57,694 bases of DNA from Bacillota bacterium (GTDB lineage Bacteria; Bacillota; Clostridia; Christensenellales; Aristaeellaceae), in assembly GCA_023425025.1 (NCBI GenBank), contig JAFADG010000017.1:1-57694 (forward strand), given 5' to 3'. The translations under genes and the position numbers were made by a program. How positions within the stretch are numbered: the stretch's first letter is position 1; the number at the start of each line of letters is the position of its first letter. Positions 41,378 through 50,206 of this stretch are shown piece after piece. The notes below the pieces were generated by a model, which worked only from the letters and a program-made list of their open reading frames with translations, was not told the origin of the DNA and did not search any database.

Positions 41378-42142
41378 TTGCTGCTCAAACGCATTATCCC
41401 CTGCCTGGACATCAAGGACGGGCGGGTGGTCAAGGGCACGAACTTTGTAAACATCCGGGACGCCGGCGACCCTGTGGAAGCCGCCGTCTGGTACAACGGG
41501 GCCGGGGCCGACGAACTTACGCTGCTGGACATCAACGCCTCCCACGAGGGGCGCAAGACCATGCTGGATGTGACCTCCCGCGTGGCGGAGCAGGTGTTCA
41601 TCCCCTTTACGGTGGGGGGCGGCATATCGGACCTCACCCAAATCAAGGAGCTTTTGCGCCTGGGTGCGGACAAGGTATCCATCAACAGCCCGGCGGTAAA
41701 AAACCCCGATTTCATTGAGGAAGCAGCGCTGCGCTTTGGCAGCCAGTGCATTGTGCTGGCCATGGATGTGAAGCGGCGCATGGGCGGCGGCTGGGATGTA
41801 TATGTGAACGGCGGCCGGGTGAATACCGGCCGGGATGCCCTGGAATGGGCGCGGGAGGGCGTGCGCCGCGGCGCGGGCGAAATCCTCTTGACCAGCATGG
41901 ATACCGACGGCGTGGGCGAAGGGTTTGATATTTCGGTGACCCGCGCCGTTGCCAAGGCGGTGAACGTGCCGGTGATCGCCTCCGGCGGCGCGGGCACGAT
42001 GGAGCACTTCAAAGACGCACTGATTATCGGATGCGCCGACGCGGCGCTGGCGGCCACGCTGTTCCATTACCGCATACTCGAGATCAAAACCTTGAAGGAA
42101 TACCTGTCAAGAGAGGGCGTGCCCGTGCGGCTTGCGCCCTGA
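41378..42142 (+). CDS. hisF: Imidazole glycerol phosphate synthase, cyclase subunit
   Basis: 254 residues beginning at TTG (M-LLKRIIPCLDIKDGRVVKG), directly after the hisH TGA and behind AAAGGAGGGCATTTGA. TIM barrel with catalytic Asp in PCLDIKDGRVV and SMDTDGVGEGFDI, and phosphate sites VGGGISDL and ASGGAGTMEHF. It closes the imidazole ring to give IGP and AICAR. Complexes with HisH. The His pathway may be encoded elsewhere. Confidence 0.94.
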   Translation: MLLKRIIPCLDIKDGRVVKGTNFVNIRDAGDPVEAAVWYNGAGADELTLLDINASHEGRKTMLDVTSRVAEQVFIPFTVGGGISDLTQIKELLRLGADKVSINSPAVKNPDFIEEAALRFGSQCIVLAMDVKRRMGGGWDVYVNGGRVNTGRDALEWAREGVRRGAGEILLTSMDTDGVGEGFDISVTRAVAKAVNVPVIASGGAGTMEHFKDALIIGCADAALAATLFHYRILEIKTLKEYLSREGVPVRLAP

Positions 42143-42152
42143 GGGAGGTTCG

Positions 42153-42602
42153 ATGGATCAGATTATCACCGTTCTTCCCGCGCAGATCAGCCACGCGGAC
42201 GCGGTGTACAGCCTCATGTGTCAGCTGGAAGGGCCGGGTTTTGACCGGGGCGCTTTTTTAAAGGTGTATGCGGCGAATCTTGAGGAGGACAGCATCCGTT
42301 ACTTCCTGGCATTTTTGGACGGCAAGCCGGTTGGTTTCATCAGCCTGCACGCGCAGCGGCTTTTGCACCACGCGGGTCTTGTAGGCGAAATACAGGAGCT
42401 GGTGGTGCAAGAAGGTTTGCGGGGCCGTGGGATTGGACGGATTTTGTTCAAAGCGGCCAGGGATGCGGCCTGCGCTCTGGGCCTTATTCAGCTGGAGGTT
42501 TGCTGCCGCATGGCAAGGGAGCAAAGCCACGCCTTTTATCAAAGGATGGGCATGGCCTCCAGCCACTACAAGCTGTGTCTTTCCCTGTTGGAGGATGCAT
42601 GA
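42153..42602 (+). CDS. PhnO-like GNAT acetyltransferase
   Basis: About 149 residues from ATG 42153 after GGGAGGTTCG. The resemblance to E. coli PhnO (aminoalkylphosphonate N-acetyltransferase) is clear in the middle: DAVYSLMCQLEGPGFDRGAF, DSIRYFLAFLDGKPVGFISLHAQRLLHHAGLVGEIQELVVQEGLRGRGIG, with the acetyl-CoA loop LRGRGIGR. It may acetylate small amines or aminophosphonates. It ends by overlapping the next gene (ATGA, 4 bases). No phn lyase genes are near. Confidence 0.78.
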   Translation: MDQIITVLPAQISHADAVYSLMCQLEGPGFDRGAFLKVYAANLEEDSIRYFLAFLDGKPVGFISLHAQRLLHHAGLVGEIQELVVQEGLRGRGIGRILFKAARDAACALGLIQLEVCCRMAREQSHAFYQRMGMASSHYKLCLSLLEDA

Positions 42603-43552
42603 GTACCGACCTTTGGCTTTCACAGGCCCTTTTGTGCTACGGCCTTGACAGCCCATCCACCCGGCTGATCCGGCACAATGAGAACGCCACCTTCAGGGTT
42701 ACGGACGCGGCGGGCAAAGCGTATGTGCTTCGTGTTCATCAGCCCAGAGAGGGCTTTTCCCAGGCACTGTTCAAAGTGGATAAAGCCGCGTCGCTGCAGG
42801 GAGAGCTGGCGATATTGCGGGCGCTGCATCAGCAGGGCCGCATACCGGCGCAAACCCCTGTCTTGAACCGGGAAAACGATATGCTGTCGCTTTTGCCGGG
42901 CGGGGAATACGCCACGCTGCTTGCTTGGCTTGACGGCGATACGCTGGAGCAGGCGGAAATCACGCCGGCGCTTTTGGCGGAAACCGGTCGCATGACCGCC
43001 CGCATGCACAGGTGCTTTCAAACGGGCGGGGAATGGCCCGCCTCCGCCGGCAGATCGTACGATAAGGCCCTGACGGAAAGCATGGCGAAAAGGTTTTGGG
43101 ATATGGCGTCCTCCGGCGTTCTCCCCCAAGACCATGCGCAGGCCATGACCGCCGCCCTGTCCGTCATCCGGCAGCGGATGGCGGAGATGGACGGCTTTCC
43201 AAAAAGCTTTGGCATCGTGCATTCCGACCTTTCCAAATCCAACCTGCTTTTGTGCGGGAAAAGGGTCGCCCCTATCGATTTTGGCCTGTGGGGATACGGC
43301 TATTACTACATGGATTTGGGCGCGCTGGCTTCCCACTTTACAGGCGAGGCGGAGCAGGAAGCCGTCTTCGCGGGCTATGAAAGCGAAGCCGGCGCCAAGG
43401 TGGAGCGGCGGTTTGTTCAGCCGTTCATAAGCCTTGGCATACTGCTTTACCTGTGTATCTTCGCGGAGCATGTATGCGGGGAAGCATGGTTTCCACAGGC
43501 GCTGGAGCGGTGGCGGCGAACGTTTTTTCAGCCGCTGGCTGACGGAGTTTGA
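42599..43552 (+). CDS. APH/choline-kinase-family kinase
   Basis: 317 residues from ATG 42599, overlapping the acetyltransferase stop. Protein-kinase-like fold of the aminoglycoside phosphotransferase superfamily: NATFRVTDAAGKAYVLRVHQ with the ATP-binding Lys-equivalent, GIVHSDLSKSNLLL with the catalytic HxDxxxxN, and VAPIDFGLWGYGYYYMDLG with the Mg-binding Asp. This family includes homoserine kinase type II and choline, fructosamine and aminoglycoside kinases; substrate is not readable. Coupling to the acetyltransferase gene makes a small-molecule modification pair. Not assignable as a resistance gene. Confidence 0.82.
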   Translation: MSTDLWLSQALLCYGLDSPSTRLIRHNENATFRVTDAAGKAYVLRVHQPREGFSQALFKVDKAASLQGELAILRALHQQGRIPAQTPVLNRENDMLSLLPGGEYATLLAWLDGDTLEQAEITPALLAETGRMTARMHRCFQTGGEWPASAGRSYDKALTESMAKRFWDMASSGVLPQDHAQAMTAALSVIRQRMAEMDGFPKSFGIVHSDLSKSNLLLCGKRVAPIDFGLWGYGYYYMDLGALASHFTGEAEQEAVFAGYESEAGAKVERRFVQPFISLGILLYLCIFAEHVCGEAWFPQALERWRRTFFQPLADGV

Positions 43553-43670
43553 CGGCTTAACACAGGTCTTGGCGGCGAAAGAAAAGGTTACATGGATACA
43601 TTTGCCCATTCGTGGGAAGGATTACCATGGAGTGTGTATGCGATTATTTACAAGTAAAAATGAATTTTGC

Positions 43671-43699
43671 TTGTGGATAAACGGAACATTCTGTATAAT
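43671..43699 (+). promoter_or_regulatory. Promoter of the beta-propeller gene
   Basis: TTGTGG (43671-43676) and TATAAT (43694-43699) with 17-base spacing; start of transcription near 43706, before the ribosome site AAAGGAG. Confidence 0.65.
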
Positions 43700-43741
43700 A
43701 GACAGGTGAAGCTGGTTCGAAGTGAAAAGGAGTGCCGTGTT

Positions 43742-46573
43742 TTGAGCGATCGTGAGCAAAATCGCCCGAATGGCCGTATCCCGGCCAGGGCGATGTATGA
43801 AAAATCCGAACAGGATCCAAGGATGGGTGAACTGGGGCAGGAGACGCAGATTCGTGCGGAACGTGCCCGGGTGCCCAGCGATGCGGAGCCTGCGCCGCGG
43901 TATGTTCCTGCCCAGACGCAGTATGTCTCAAAGCGGGTCAGCCGTCCGGCGGAGCAGCCCCTGTATGAGGATGCACAGCCTTCCGCTTCCGCCCAGGGGT
44001 ACGAGCGCCGCCGCCGTTCCCAGCGGTACCAGGGTGCGCAGGCGGACGAGCCCGAACGTGAAGAACCAAGAATGGTTCCACCCCCAAGGCGGGAAGAATC
44101 AAGAATGGCACCGCCGCCCATGCGGGAGGAGCGGGGACCAGTACCTCCGCCCATGCGTCCGGCGCCCAATATGAACCGGCCGCCTATGGATCAAAACGGG
44201 CCCATGGTGGGCCAGGGCCGGCCCCAGGCGCCAGGCGCCAACTATGCCCGGTCGCCCCGCCAGGAGGAGTTTGCGCCAGTCAGGCCAAGGCAGGCCCAGC
44301 CGGTGCCGGATTACCTGGAGGAGGATGAGGATGAAAAGCGCCGGGGCCACAAGGGCCTGACGGTGCTGCTTGTGCTTGTTTTGCTGATTGCCCTGTCTTT
44401 GGGCGGCCTGTATTTCCTGCTCCCGGAACGGGATGACCAGCAGGCCGGCGGGATCGTGAACACGCTCAATGACGTGAAGGATACCATTACCGGCGAGGTG
44501 AATGGCTTCTACCAGAGCGTGAAGGCCATAATCGTTCCCGAGACAAAGGAACTGCCCCAGGTGATAGACTTCCAGGTGGTGCCTTCTTCCGGCCAGGCGC
44601 CGGTGGAATTGGCCTTTACCATCACCACCACCAAGACGGTGGAGGGCGTGCGGGTATTGGACAGCATGGGCAACGAGCTGGTCAAGGCGACCGAAGCCTA
44701 TGTCAAGAATGAAAACAGCACCATCTGGTCCATGAAGCACGTTTTAAAGGACGCCTATACCGGCCAGATGTCCGCCCAGGTGTTGTCGGATGAAAATTGG
44801 CAGGACAGCGGCAAGATGGTGGAAGTGAGCATCGTCTCGCCTGTGGCTGCGCCGACAGAAACGCCCTTCATCCCGGAATCTACGCCGGAACCCACGATGC
44901 AGGCGATGGAAGTAAGCCTGACGGAACCTACCCCGGATGCGACGCAAACGCCGGCGCCGACGGAAGAACCCACGCCTGAGCCTACGGCAACCCCGGAGCC
45001 CACGCCTGAACCGACGCCTTCTCCGGAGCCCACGCCGGAACCCACGCCCAGCCCCACGCCTATGCCCTACATGCAGGCCGGCGCGGCGGATGGCACGGAT
45101 CCCAGCCTGTTGAAGCTCACCACGAAGATCTATGACGGCAGCAAGGCGGTCAACGAGTTTACCCGCAGTATTCCCGTCAAGATGAGCGCACCGGACAGCT
45201 ATGCCCAGTGGCCCGGCGCTGTGCTTACCTTCAGGGGCGGGCCCTTCCGCCAGAATGCGGCCTATGGCATTGTCAACGTCCAGGAAAACGAGCTGGAGAT
45301 CCTTTGGAGCACGCCCATGGGCGGTATTTCCTCCTATCACGGCGCGGGCTGGACGGGCCAGCCGGCCATCGTCAAATGGCCCAAGGAAATCCGCGGGATG
45401 ATGAACCTGAATGAGGAGAAGAAGGCGGTCAGCGCTTTGAAGGAGGTCATACTGGCCTCCCAGGACGGCAAGATCTATTTCCTGGATCTGACCGACGGCA
45501 AGCCCACCCGCGATCCTATCAACGTGGGCTTCCCGCTCAAAGGCTCCGTATCCGTCGATCCCCGGGGCATGCCCATGCTGTCCGTGGGCCAGGGCATCAG
45601 CAAGATCGGCAACACTACGGGGGATATCGGCTTCTTCCTGTTCAATCTCCTTGACCAGAAGCAGTTGAAATTCATCAACGGCCGCGACAAGAACGCTTTT
45701 GGCAGCAATGGCGCTTTCGACGGCACCTCCCTGATCGACAAGAACAGCGATACGCTGATTGTCGCCGGCGAAAACGGCATGCTGTATACCGTGCTGCTCA
45801 ACAGCAAGTTTGATACGGAAGCACCCAAGCTGACCATCGATCCCAAAATCGTTTCCTACAAGGCCAAGACTTCCAAGCAGAAGGATACGCAAACCGGCGT
45901 GGAAGGCAGCGTGGCCATGTACGGCAATTATGCCTACTTTGCCGACGCCACGGGCATATTGCAGTGTGTGGACGTGAACACCATGCAGCCCGTCTGGGCC
46001 GTGAATACCGATGACAACACCGACGCCACCATTGCCCTGGACTTTGACGCGGACGGCGCGCTGGCCCTGTATACGGGCAATACCGTAAAGGAGCAAGGCA
46101 AAAACGGCATTTGCACCATCCGCCGGCTGAACGCGCTGACGGGCAGGCAGGAATGGTCCTACACGGTGAATGTGGAATTCGATTCCAGCGAGGCGGGCGG
46201 CGTTATGGCCTCCCCGGTCGTCGGGCAGCAGACTATCGGCAATCTGGTGATCTTCACCGTGGCTAAGACCTCCGAGGGCGGGCAGATCATCGCCCTTGAC
46301 AAAAAGACCGGCCAAGTGGTCTGGCAGCAGCCCATGTCCCATTTCAGCTGGAGCTCGCCTGTGGCCGTATATAACGAAAGCGGCGAAGCCTGGATCATAC
46401 AGGGCGACAGTGCCGGCGTGCTGCAGTTGATGGACGGCCGGACCGGCGCCGTGCAGAACAGCATCCAGCTGGATGGCGCCATCACCGGCTCTCCCGCCGT
46501 CTACAACGATATCCTGGTGGTCGGCACCAGCGGCAAGGGAGAAAGCCAAATCTACGGCATCAAAATCAAATAA
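43742..46573 (+). CDS. Large membrane-anchored protein with PQQ-like beta-propeller ectodomain
   Basis: 943 residues from TTG 43742 (M-SDREQNRPNGRIPAR), after AAAAGGAGTGCCGTGTT; an in-frame ATG at 43667 would lie upstream of the promoter. Residues ~1-200 are cytoplasmic, Pro/Arg/Glu-rich and disordered. One transmembrane helix (~205-227, LTVLLVLVLLIALSLGGLYF). An outside linker of Thr-Pro-Glu repeats (TPEPTPEPTPSPEPTPEPTP) at ~370-440 precedes a PQQ-like repeat propeller to the end (GQIIALDKKTGQVVWQQPMSHFSWSSPVAVY, GRTGAVQNSIQLDGAITGSPAVYNDILVVG). Probably a surface binding or signalling protein rather than a quinoprotein enzyme. Unknown function. Confidence 0.75.
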   Translation: MSDREQNRPNGRIPARAMYEKSEQDPRMGELGQETQIRAERARVPSDAEPAPRYVPAQTQYVSKRVSRPAEQPLYEDAQPSASAQGYERRRRSQRYQGAQADEPEREEPRMVPPPRREESRMAPPPMREERGPVPPPMRPAPNMNRPPMDQNGPMVGQGRPQAPGANYARSPRQEEFAPVRPRQAQPVPDYLEEDEDEKRRGHKGLTVLLVLVLLIALSLGGLYFLLPERDDQQAGGIVNTLNDVKDTITGEVNGFYQSVKAIIVPETKELPQVIDFQVVPSSGQAPVELAFTITTTKTVEGVRVLDSMGNELVKATEAYVKNENSTIWSMKHVLKDAYTGQMSAQVLSDENWQDSGKMVEVSIVSPVAAPTETPFIPESTPEPTMQAMEVSLTEPTPDATQTPAPTEEPTPEPTATPEPTPEPTPSPEPTPEPTPSPTPMPYMQAGAADGTDPSLLKLTTKIYDGSKAVNEFTRSIPVKMSAPDSYAQWPGAVLTFRGGPFRQNAAYGIVNVQENELEILWSTPMGGISSYHGAGWTGQPAIVKWPKEIRGMMNLNEEKKAVSALKEVILASQDGKIYFLDLTDGKPTRDPINVGFPLKGSVSVDPRGMPMLSVGQGISKIGNTTGDIGFFLFNLLDQKQLKFINGRDKNAFGSNGAFDGTSLIDKNSDTLIVAGENGMLYTVLLNSKFDTEAPKLTIDPKIVSYKAKTSKQKDTQTGVEGSVAMYGNYAYFADATGILQCVDVNTMQPVWAVNTDDNTDATIALDFDADGALALYTGNTVKEQGKNGICTIRRLNALTGRQEWSYTVNVEFDSSEAGGVMASPVVGQQTIGNLVIFTVAKTSEGGQIIALDKKTGQVVWQQPMSHFSWSSPVAVYNESGEAWIIQGDSAGVLQLMDGRTGAVQNSIQLDGAITGSPAVYNDILVVGTSGKGESQIYGIKIK

Positions 46574-46585
46574 GGGTACACAAAG

Positions 46586-46639
46586 ACCGCCGGGCGGGCG
46601 GAGGGAGTAACATCCCGCCCTGCCGCCCGGCGGTTTTGC
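46586..46639 (+). terminator. Terminator after the beta-propeller gene
   Basis: ACCGCCGGGCGG ... CCGCCCGGCGGT followed by TTTTG: a 12-bp perfect stem around a 26-base loop. Confidence 0.78.
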
Positions 46640-46674
46640 ATTGCGGACGCATACAAAAGAAAAGGGGTAATCAT

Positions 46675-48168
46675 ATGGCCAAGCGTTACCTGGTTGCGCT
46701 GGATCAGGGAACCACCAGTTCCCGCGCGGTGGTATTTGAGGAAAGCGGCCGGGTGCTGGCCGCCCATGGCATCGAGTTCCCGCAGATCTATCCCAGGCCC
46801 GGCTGGGTGGAGCATGATCCAACGCACATCCTGGAAACGCAGGTGGAGGCGCTGCGCACGGCGGTCAAGCTGTCCGGCGTCGCGGTGGAGGAGATTGCCG
46901 CCATCGGCATCACCAACCAGCGGGAGACCACGCTGGTGTGGGACAAGCATACCGGCGCATGCGTTTTCAACGCCATCGTGTGGCAGTGCCGGCGCACCGC
47001 GCCCTATGTGGAGCGGCTGAAGGCCGCCGGGAAAGCGGATATGATCCGGCAGAAAACCGGGCTGGTGCCCGACGCCTATTTTTCCGGCACGAAGCTGGCC
47101 TGGATTCTGGACAACCTTGACTTGCACAAACGGGCCAGGGCCGGGGAATTGTGCTTTGGCACGGTGGACAGCTTCCTGTGCTGGCACCTGGTGGAAGGCA
47201 GGCCCCATGTGACCGACGCCACCAACGCCAGCCGCACCATGCTCTTTAACCTGCACACCCAGCAATGGGACAGCGAGCTGCTGGACATGCTGGATATCCC
47301 GCTTGGAATTCTCCCCCAGGTGGTGGATAGCGCCCAGGTGGTGGGCATGCTGGATACGGCGATCCTGGGCCGGCCCATTCCCGTGGCGGCCATGGCGGGG
47401 GACCAGCACGCCTCGCTGTTCGGCCAGGCCTGCCATAAGGCCGGCATGGTCAAAAATACCTACGGCACGGGCTGCTTTATGCTGATGAACACCGGGGAAA
47501 CCCCTGTTGCTTCCAGGCACGGCCTTTTGACGACCATGGCCTGGCGCATCGGCGGCAGACCCTATTACGCCCTGGAGGGCAGCGTGTTCATGGGCGGCGC
47601 GGCCATCCAGTGGCTGCGGGATGAGCTGAAGCTGATATCCAGCTCGGCGGAGAGCGAAGGCCTTGCCAAATCCATCGCAAATACCGGCGGCGTATATCTG
47701 GTGCCGGCCTTTACGGGCCTTGGGGCGCCCTGGTGGGATATGTACAGCCGGGGTACCATCGTGGGCCTGACCCGGGGCACCGGCCGGGCGCACATCGTCC
47801 GCGCCGCGCTGGAGGCCATCGCCTACCAGTCGGCGGACTTACTCACCGCCATGGCGGCGGACTGCGGCTTTGCCCCCAAACAAATGCAGGTGGACGGCGG
47901 GGCCAGCGTCAACAGTTTTTTGATGCAGTTTCAGGCGGATGTGATGAATATCCCGGTGGTCCGGCCCAAGGTGATGGAGACCACGGCCCTTGGCGCTGCG
48001 CTGCTGGCGGGCCTGGCGGTGGGCATATACGGCTCCGTAGAGGAAACGGCCAAGGCCTGGCAGCATGATTTGCAGTTTGACCCGCAAATGGGCATGGCCC
48101 AAAGGGAAGAGGCGCAAAAGGGCTGGCACAAGGCCGTGGAGCGGTCGCTGAAATGGGCGGAGGAATAA
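46675..48168 (+). CDS. glpK: Glycerol kinase
   Basis: 497 residues, the usual length. FGGY fold with ALDQGTTSSRAVVFE, GVAVEEIAAIGITNQRETTLVWD, WQCRRTAPY, GTVDSFLCWHLVEG, AMAGDQHASLFGQACHKAGMVKNTYGTGCFMLMNTG and VPAFTGLGAPWWD. It phosphorylates glycerol to glycerol-3-phosphate. ATG after AAAGGGGTAATCAT. The FPr-type His phosphorylation site region (S-x-x-H near HVTDATNASRTM) is present as HVTDATNASR. No glpF or glpD is adjacent, so it is probably a lone locus. Confidence 0.96.
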   Translation: MAKRYLVALDQGTTSSRAVVFEESGRVLAAHGIEFPQIYPRPGWVEHDPTHILETQVEALRTAVKLSGVAVEEIAAIGITNQRETTLVWDKHTGACVFNAIVWQCRRTAPYVERLKAAGKADMIRQKTGLVPDAYFSGTKLAWILDNLDLHKRARAGELCFGTVDSFLCWHLVEGRPHVTDATNASRTMLFNLHTQQWDSELLDMLDIPLGILPQVVDSAQVVGMLDTAILGRPIPVAAMAGDQHASLFGQACHKAGMVKNTYGTGCFMLMNTGETPVASRHGLLTTMAWRIGGRPYYALEGSVFMGGAAIQWLRDELKLISSSAESEGLAKSIANTGGVYLVPAFTGLGAPWWDMYSRGTIVGLTRGTGRAHIVRAALEAIAYQSADLLTAMAADCGFAPKQMQVDGGASVNSFLMQFQADVMNIPVVRPKVMETTALGAALLAGLAVGIYGSVEETAKAWQHDLQFDPQMGMAQREEAQKGWHKAVERSLKWAEE

Positions 48169-48311
48169 GCCGGCCGGGAAAGCGCAGCATTGGCGGCTTG
48201 GGCTGGCGCTTGCCCCGGACAGATGTTTAAAAGGGAAAAATGGTGACAGCAAATCAGTACGCATGATAAAATGCAGTCATCACGAAAGAGAAATTTGAGG
48301 AGGGATTGACG

Positions 48312-48695
48312 GTGCCTGGCCCTAAAATCAATTTTGCGTCCGTTACACTGGATTGCCCGGATCAGGAGAAGCTGGCGGATTTCTATGCCGCGCTGCTGGG
48401 CTGGAACAAAAAGCGGTTCAGCGAAGAGTGGCTGGCCGTCATTTCACCGGATGATCAAATCTGCCTGCTGTTTCAGGAGATAGAAGATTACGTTTCTCCC
48501 GTCTGGCCCAATGAAAAAGGGAAACAGCAGCAAATGACGCATTTGGATTTTGCCGCTGCGCCCAAGGAAAAGGAAGCTGTGAAAAGCCATGCGCTATCCT
48601 GTGGCGCCGCGCTGGCTTCGGTACAATACTCCCAGGACTATACGGTTTTCCTCGATCCGGTGGGGCGTCCTTTCTGTGTCAGTTTCTTTGCCTAG
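48312..48695 (+). CDS. VOC superfamily (glyoxalase-like) protein
   Basis: About 127 residues from GTG 48312 (MPGPKINFASVTLDC), behind GAGGAGGGATTGACG; the earlier TTG at 48306 is too close to the ribosome site. One beta-alpha-beta-beta-beta repeat pair: FASVTLDCPDQEKLADFYAALLGW, then QQMTHLDFAAAPKEKEAV...GAALASVQYSQDYTVFLDPVGRPFCV. A metal-dependent enzyme or binding protein of unknown substrate. Followed by an AT-rich, gene-free stretch. Confidence 0.85.
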   Translation: MPGPKINFASVTLDCPDQEKLADFYAALLGWNKKRFSEEWLAVISPDDQICLLFQEIEDYVSPVWPNEKGKQQQMTHLDFAAAPKEKEAVKSHALSCGAALASVQYSQDYTVFLDPVGRPFCVSFFA

Positions 48696-49120
48696 AAATG
48701 CCAGCTTGGTGTAATTAAGCTTCCCCAAAACTCGATGAAAGCATTTACACTTTGCTTCAAGCATAGTACTATAGACGATTCTTGAAATGATATATGTCTT
48801 TTGTTCGACGTGATTACTGATGAAAAAATAACTGATGACCAATTTCGGTATTCATCATTGATTCATGATTTCATATGCTAACAATCGATCCAAAGGCAAA
48901 ACCTGCGTGTTTTGGATGTGTAGACAGGGAGCAACAGAAAAGCTATTAAACGCAAAATCATCCAGTCAGATAAAAAGCAATTTATCATGTATATGGCCAC
49001 TATAGTATCGCTGTCAAGTCCTTTTGACAAATAAAGTACGGAAATTTGCAAAAACCCGTTGAAAATTTTTGCGCATCATCATGTGTGTAACATGCCATAG
49101 CATCTTTCGGCAGATATGAA
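48696..49120. other. AT-rich gene-free region
   Basis: About 425 bases, clearly AT-richer than flanking genes. No credible ORF, RNA gene or repeat was seen. A few short ORF fragments lack ribosome sites. May hold promoters or remnants. Confidence 0.5.
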
Positions 49121-49149
49121 TCCCCCGCTTTCATTTGAAAGCGGGGGAT
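49121..49149. terminator. Hairpin at the 3' end of the DegV gene
   Basis: TCCCCCGCTTTC-ATTT-GAAAGCGGGGGA, a 12-bp perfect stem, 13 bases beyond the DegV stop. No strong T-run follows on either strand, so it may act as an mRNA 3' stabiliser more than a classical terminator. Confidence 0.6.
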
Positions 49150-49161
49150 GAGCATGTTGTT

Positions 49162-50037
49162 TTATATCGGCCTTTCCTTCCCCAAAAAGCAGCTGGCCAG
49201 CGTGCCGGGGCCGCAATGTGCGCCGATGACGGGGCCGACCATAATGGTGCGGATGGCCTTGATGGCGGGTACCTTCTGGCGGATCAGCTCCTCCAGCCGC
49301 TGGGCATCCTCCGGGCAGTCGGCGTGCATGATGATCATGGTTTGGGATTCGGGATTTTCAATGTTCTCCGCTGTCCGTTCCGCCAGCACGCGCATGGCCT
49401 TTTTGCGGCCCTGCACCTTTTCCGCCGGTACGATCTTGCCGTTTTTGCCCATGACCACAATGGGCTTCAAATCCAGCATGGTGCCCATGACCGCGGCTGT
49501 GCCGGAGATGCGGCCGCCGCGCTTTAAGTACTTCAAATCCTCGACCGTGATCCAGGCTTGGGAGCGCAGCTTGTTCGCTTCGACCCAGTCGGCCACTTCC
49601 TCCATGGATTTGCCCTGCTTATACAGTTCAAAAGCGGGCAGGATCAGGTTGGTCTGTGGCGCGGAAATGCTCAAGGTATCCACCACCAGGAGCTTGCGGT
49701 CCGGATACTTTTGCAGCAGCTCTTCCCGGGCGGCGTAGATGTTTTGTATGGTGGCGGAAAGCTCGCTGGAGAAAGCCAGGAAGAGGATGTCACGGCCTTC
49801 CTTGAGTATGGGCTCAAAATACTCCAGGTAGGCGGGGGTGGGCAGAAGGGACGTGTTGGGCGCGGCGCCGGCCCGCATCTTGTCAAAAAAGCTCTTGGGG
49901 TCGCTGTCCCGGCCCATGTCGTCAAAATACTCTTTGCCTTCCAGCATGTAGGGCATGCGGACTACGGGGATCTGCATCTCGTCTACTTGGGTATAGTGGA
50001 GATCGCTGTCGGAGTCTGTCATGAATACATAGTCCAT
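49162..50037 (-). CDS. DegV family protein (fatty-acid kinase binding subunit type)
   Basis: 291 residues. DegV-type start with a Ser/Asp cluster (VFMTDSDSDL), GRDILFLAFSSELSATIQNIYAAREELLQKYP with the fatty-acid-binding Ser pair, VVDTLSISAPQTNLILPAFEL and the lid IDLK-like LKYLKRGGRISGTAAVMGTMLDLKPIVVMG. FakB-type members bind fatty acids for FakA phosphorylation; no FakA (DAK2) gene is adjacent here. The ATG follows GGGAGGAAGCCTAC. Confidence 0.9.
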   Translation of the reverse strand: MDYVFMTDSDSDLHYTQVDEMQIPVVRMPYMLEGKEYFDDMGRDSDPKSFFDKMRAGAAPNTSLLPTPAYLEYFEPILKEGRDILFLAFSSELSATIQNIYAAREELLQKYPDRKLLVVDTLSISAPQTNLILPAFELYKQGKSMEEVADWVEANKLRSQAWITVEDLKYLKRGGRISGTAAVMGTMLDLKPIVVMGKNGKIVPAEKVQGRKKAMRVLAERTAENIENPESQTMIIMHADCPEDAQRLEELIRQKVPAIKAIRTIMVGPVIGAHCGPGTLASCFLGKERPI

Positions 50038-50206
50038 GTAGGCTTCCTCCCTGCAAAAATGGTTGGGTAAAAATACAAATAATCCATTCTATTGTAGCGT
50101 GTTTTACAGAAAAAAGCAACCAAAGCAAAATCCTTGGGCTGGGGATATATAGGCAACCGGCCGTTGTTGTGATAGAATGCAGTATACCTGTATGCAAGGA
50201 GATGTA

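Noticed and set aside
42599..43552. Aminoglycoside resistance kinase
   Set aside because: Only the general APH fold is seen; the family covers many metabolic kinases and the context is metabolic.
44940..45070. Direct repeats as a CRISPR array
   Set aside because: They encode the in-frame Thr-Pro-Glu stalk of the beta-propeller protein and lack spacer structure.
44744..46822. 692-codon minus-strand frame opposite the beta-propeller gene
   Set aside because: Antisense to repetitive coding sequence; composition (Gly, Arg, His) and lack of ribosome site argue against it.
46675..48168. glpK as part of a glycerol operon
   Set aside because: No glpF, glpD, dhaK or regulator adjacent, and a terminator lies directly upstream.
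48696..49120. Possible small RNA gene in the AT-rich gap
   Set aside because: No conserved motif, promoter-terminator pair or convincing fold could be read; only AT richness supports it.
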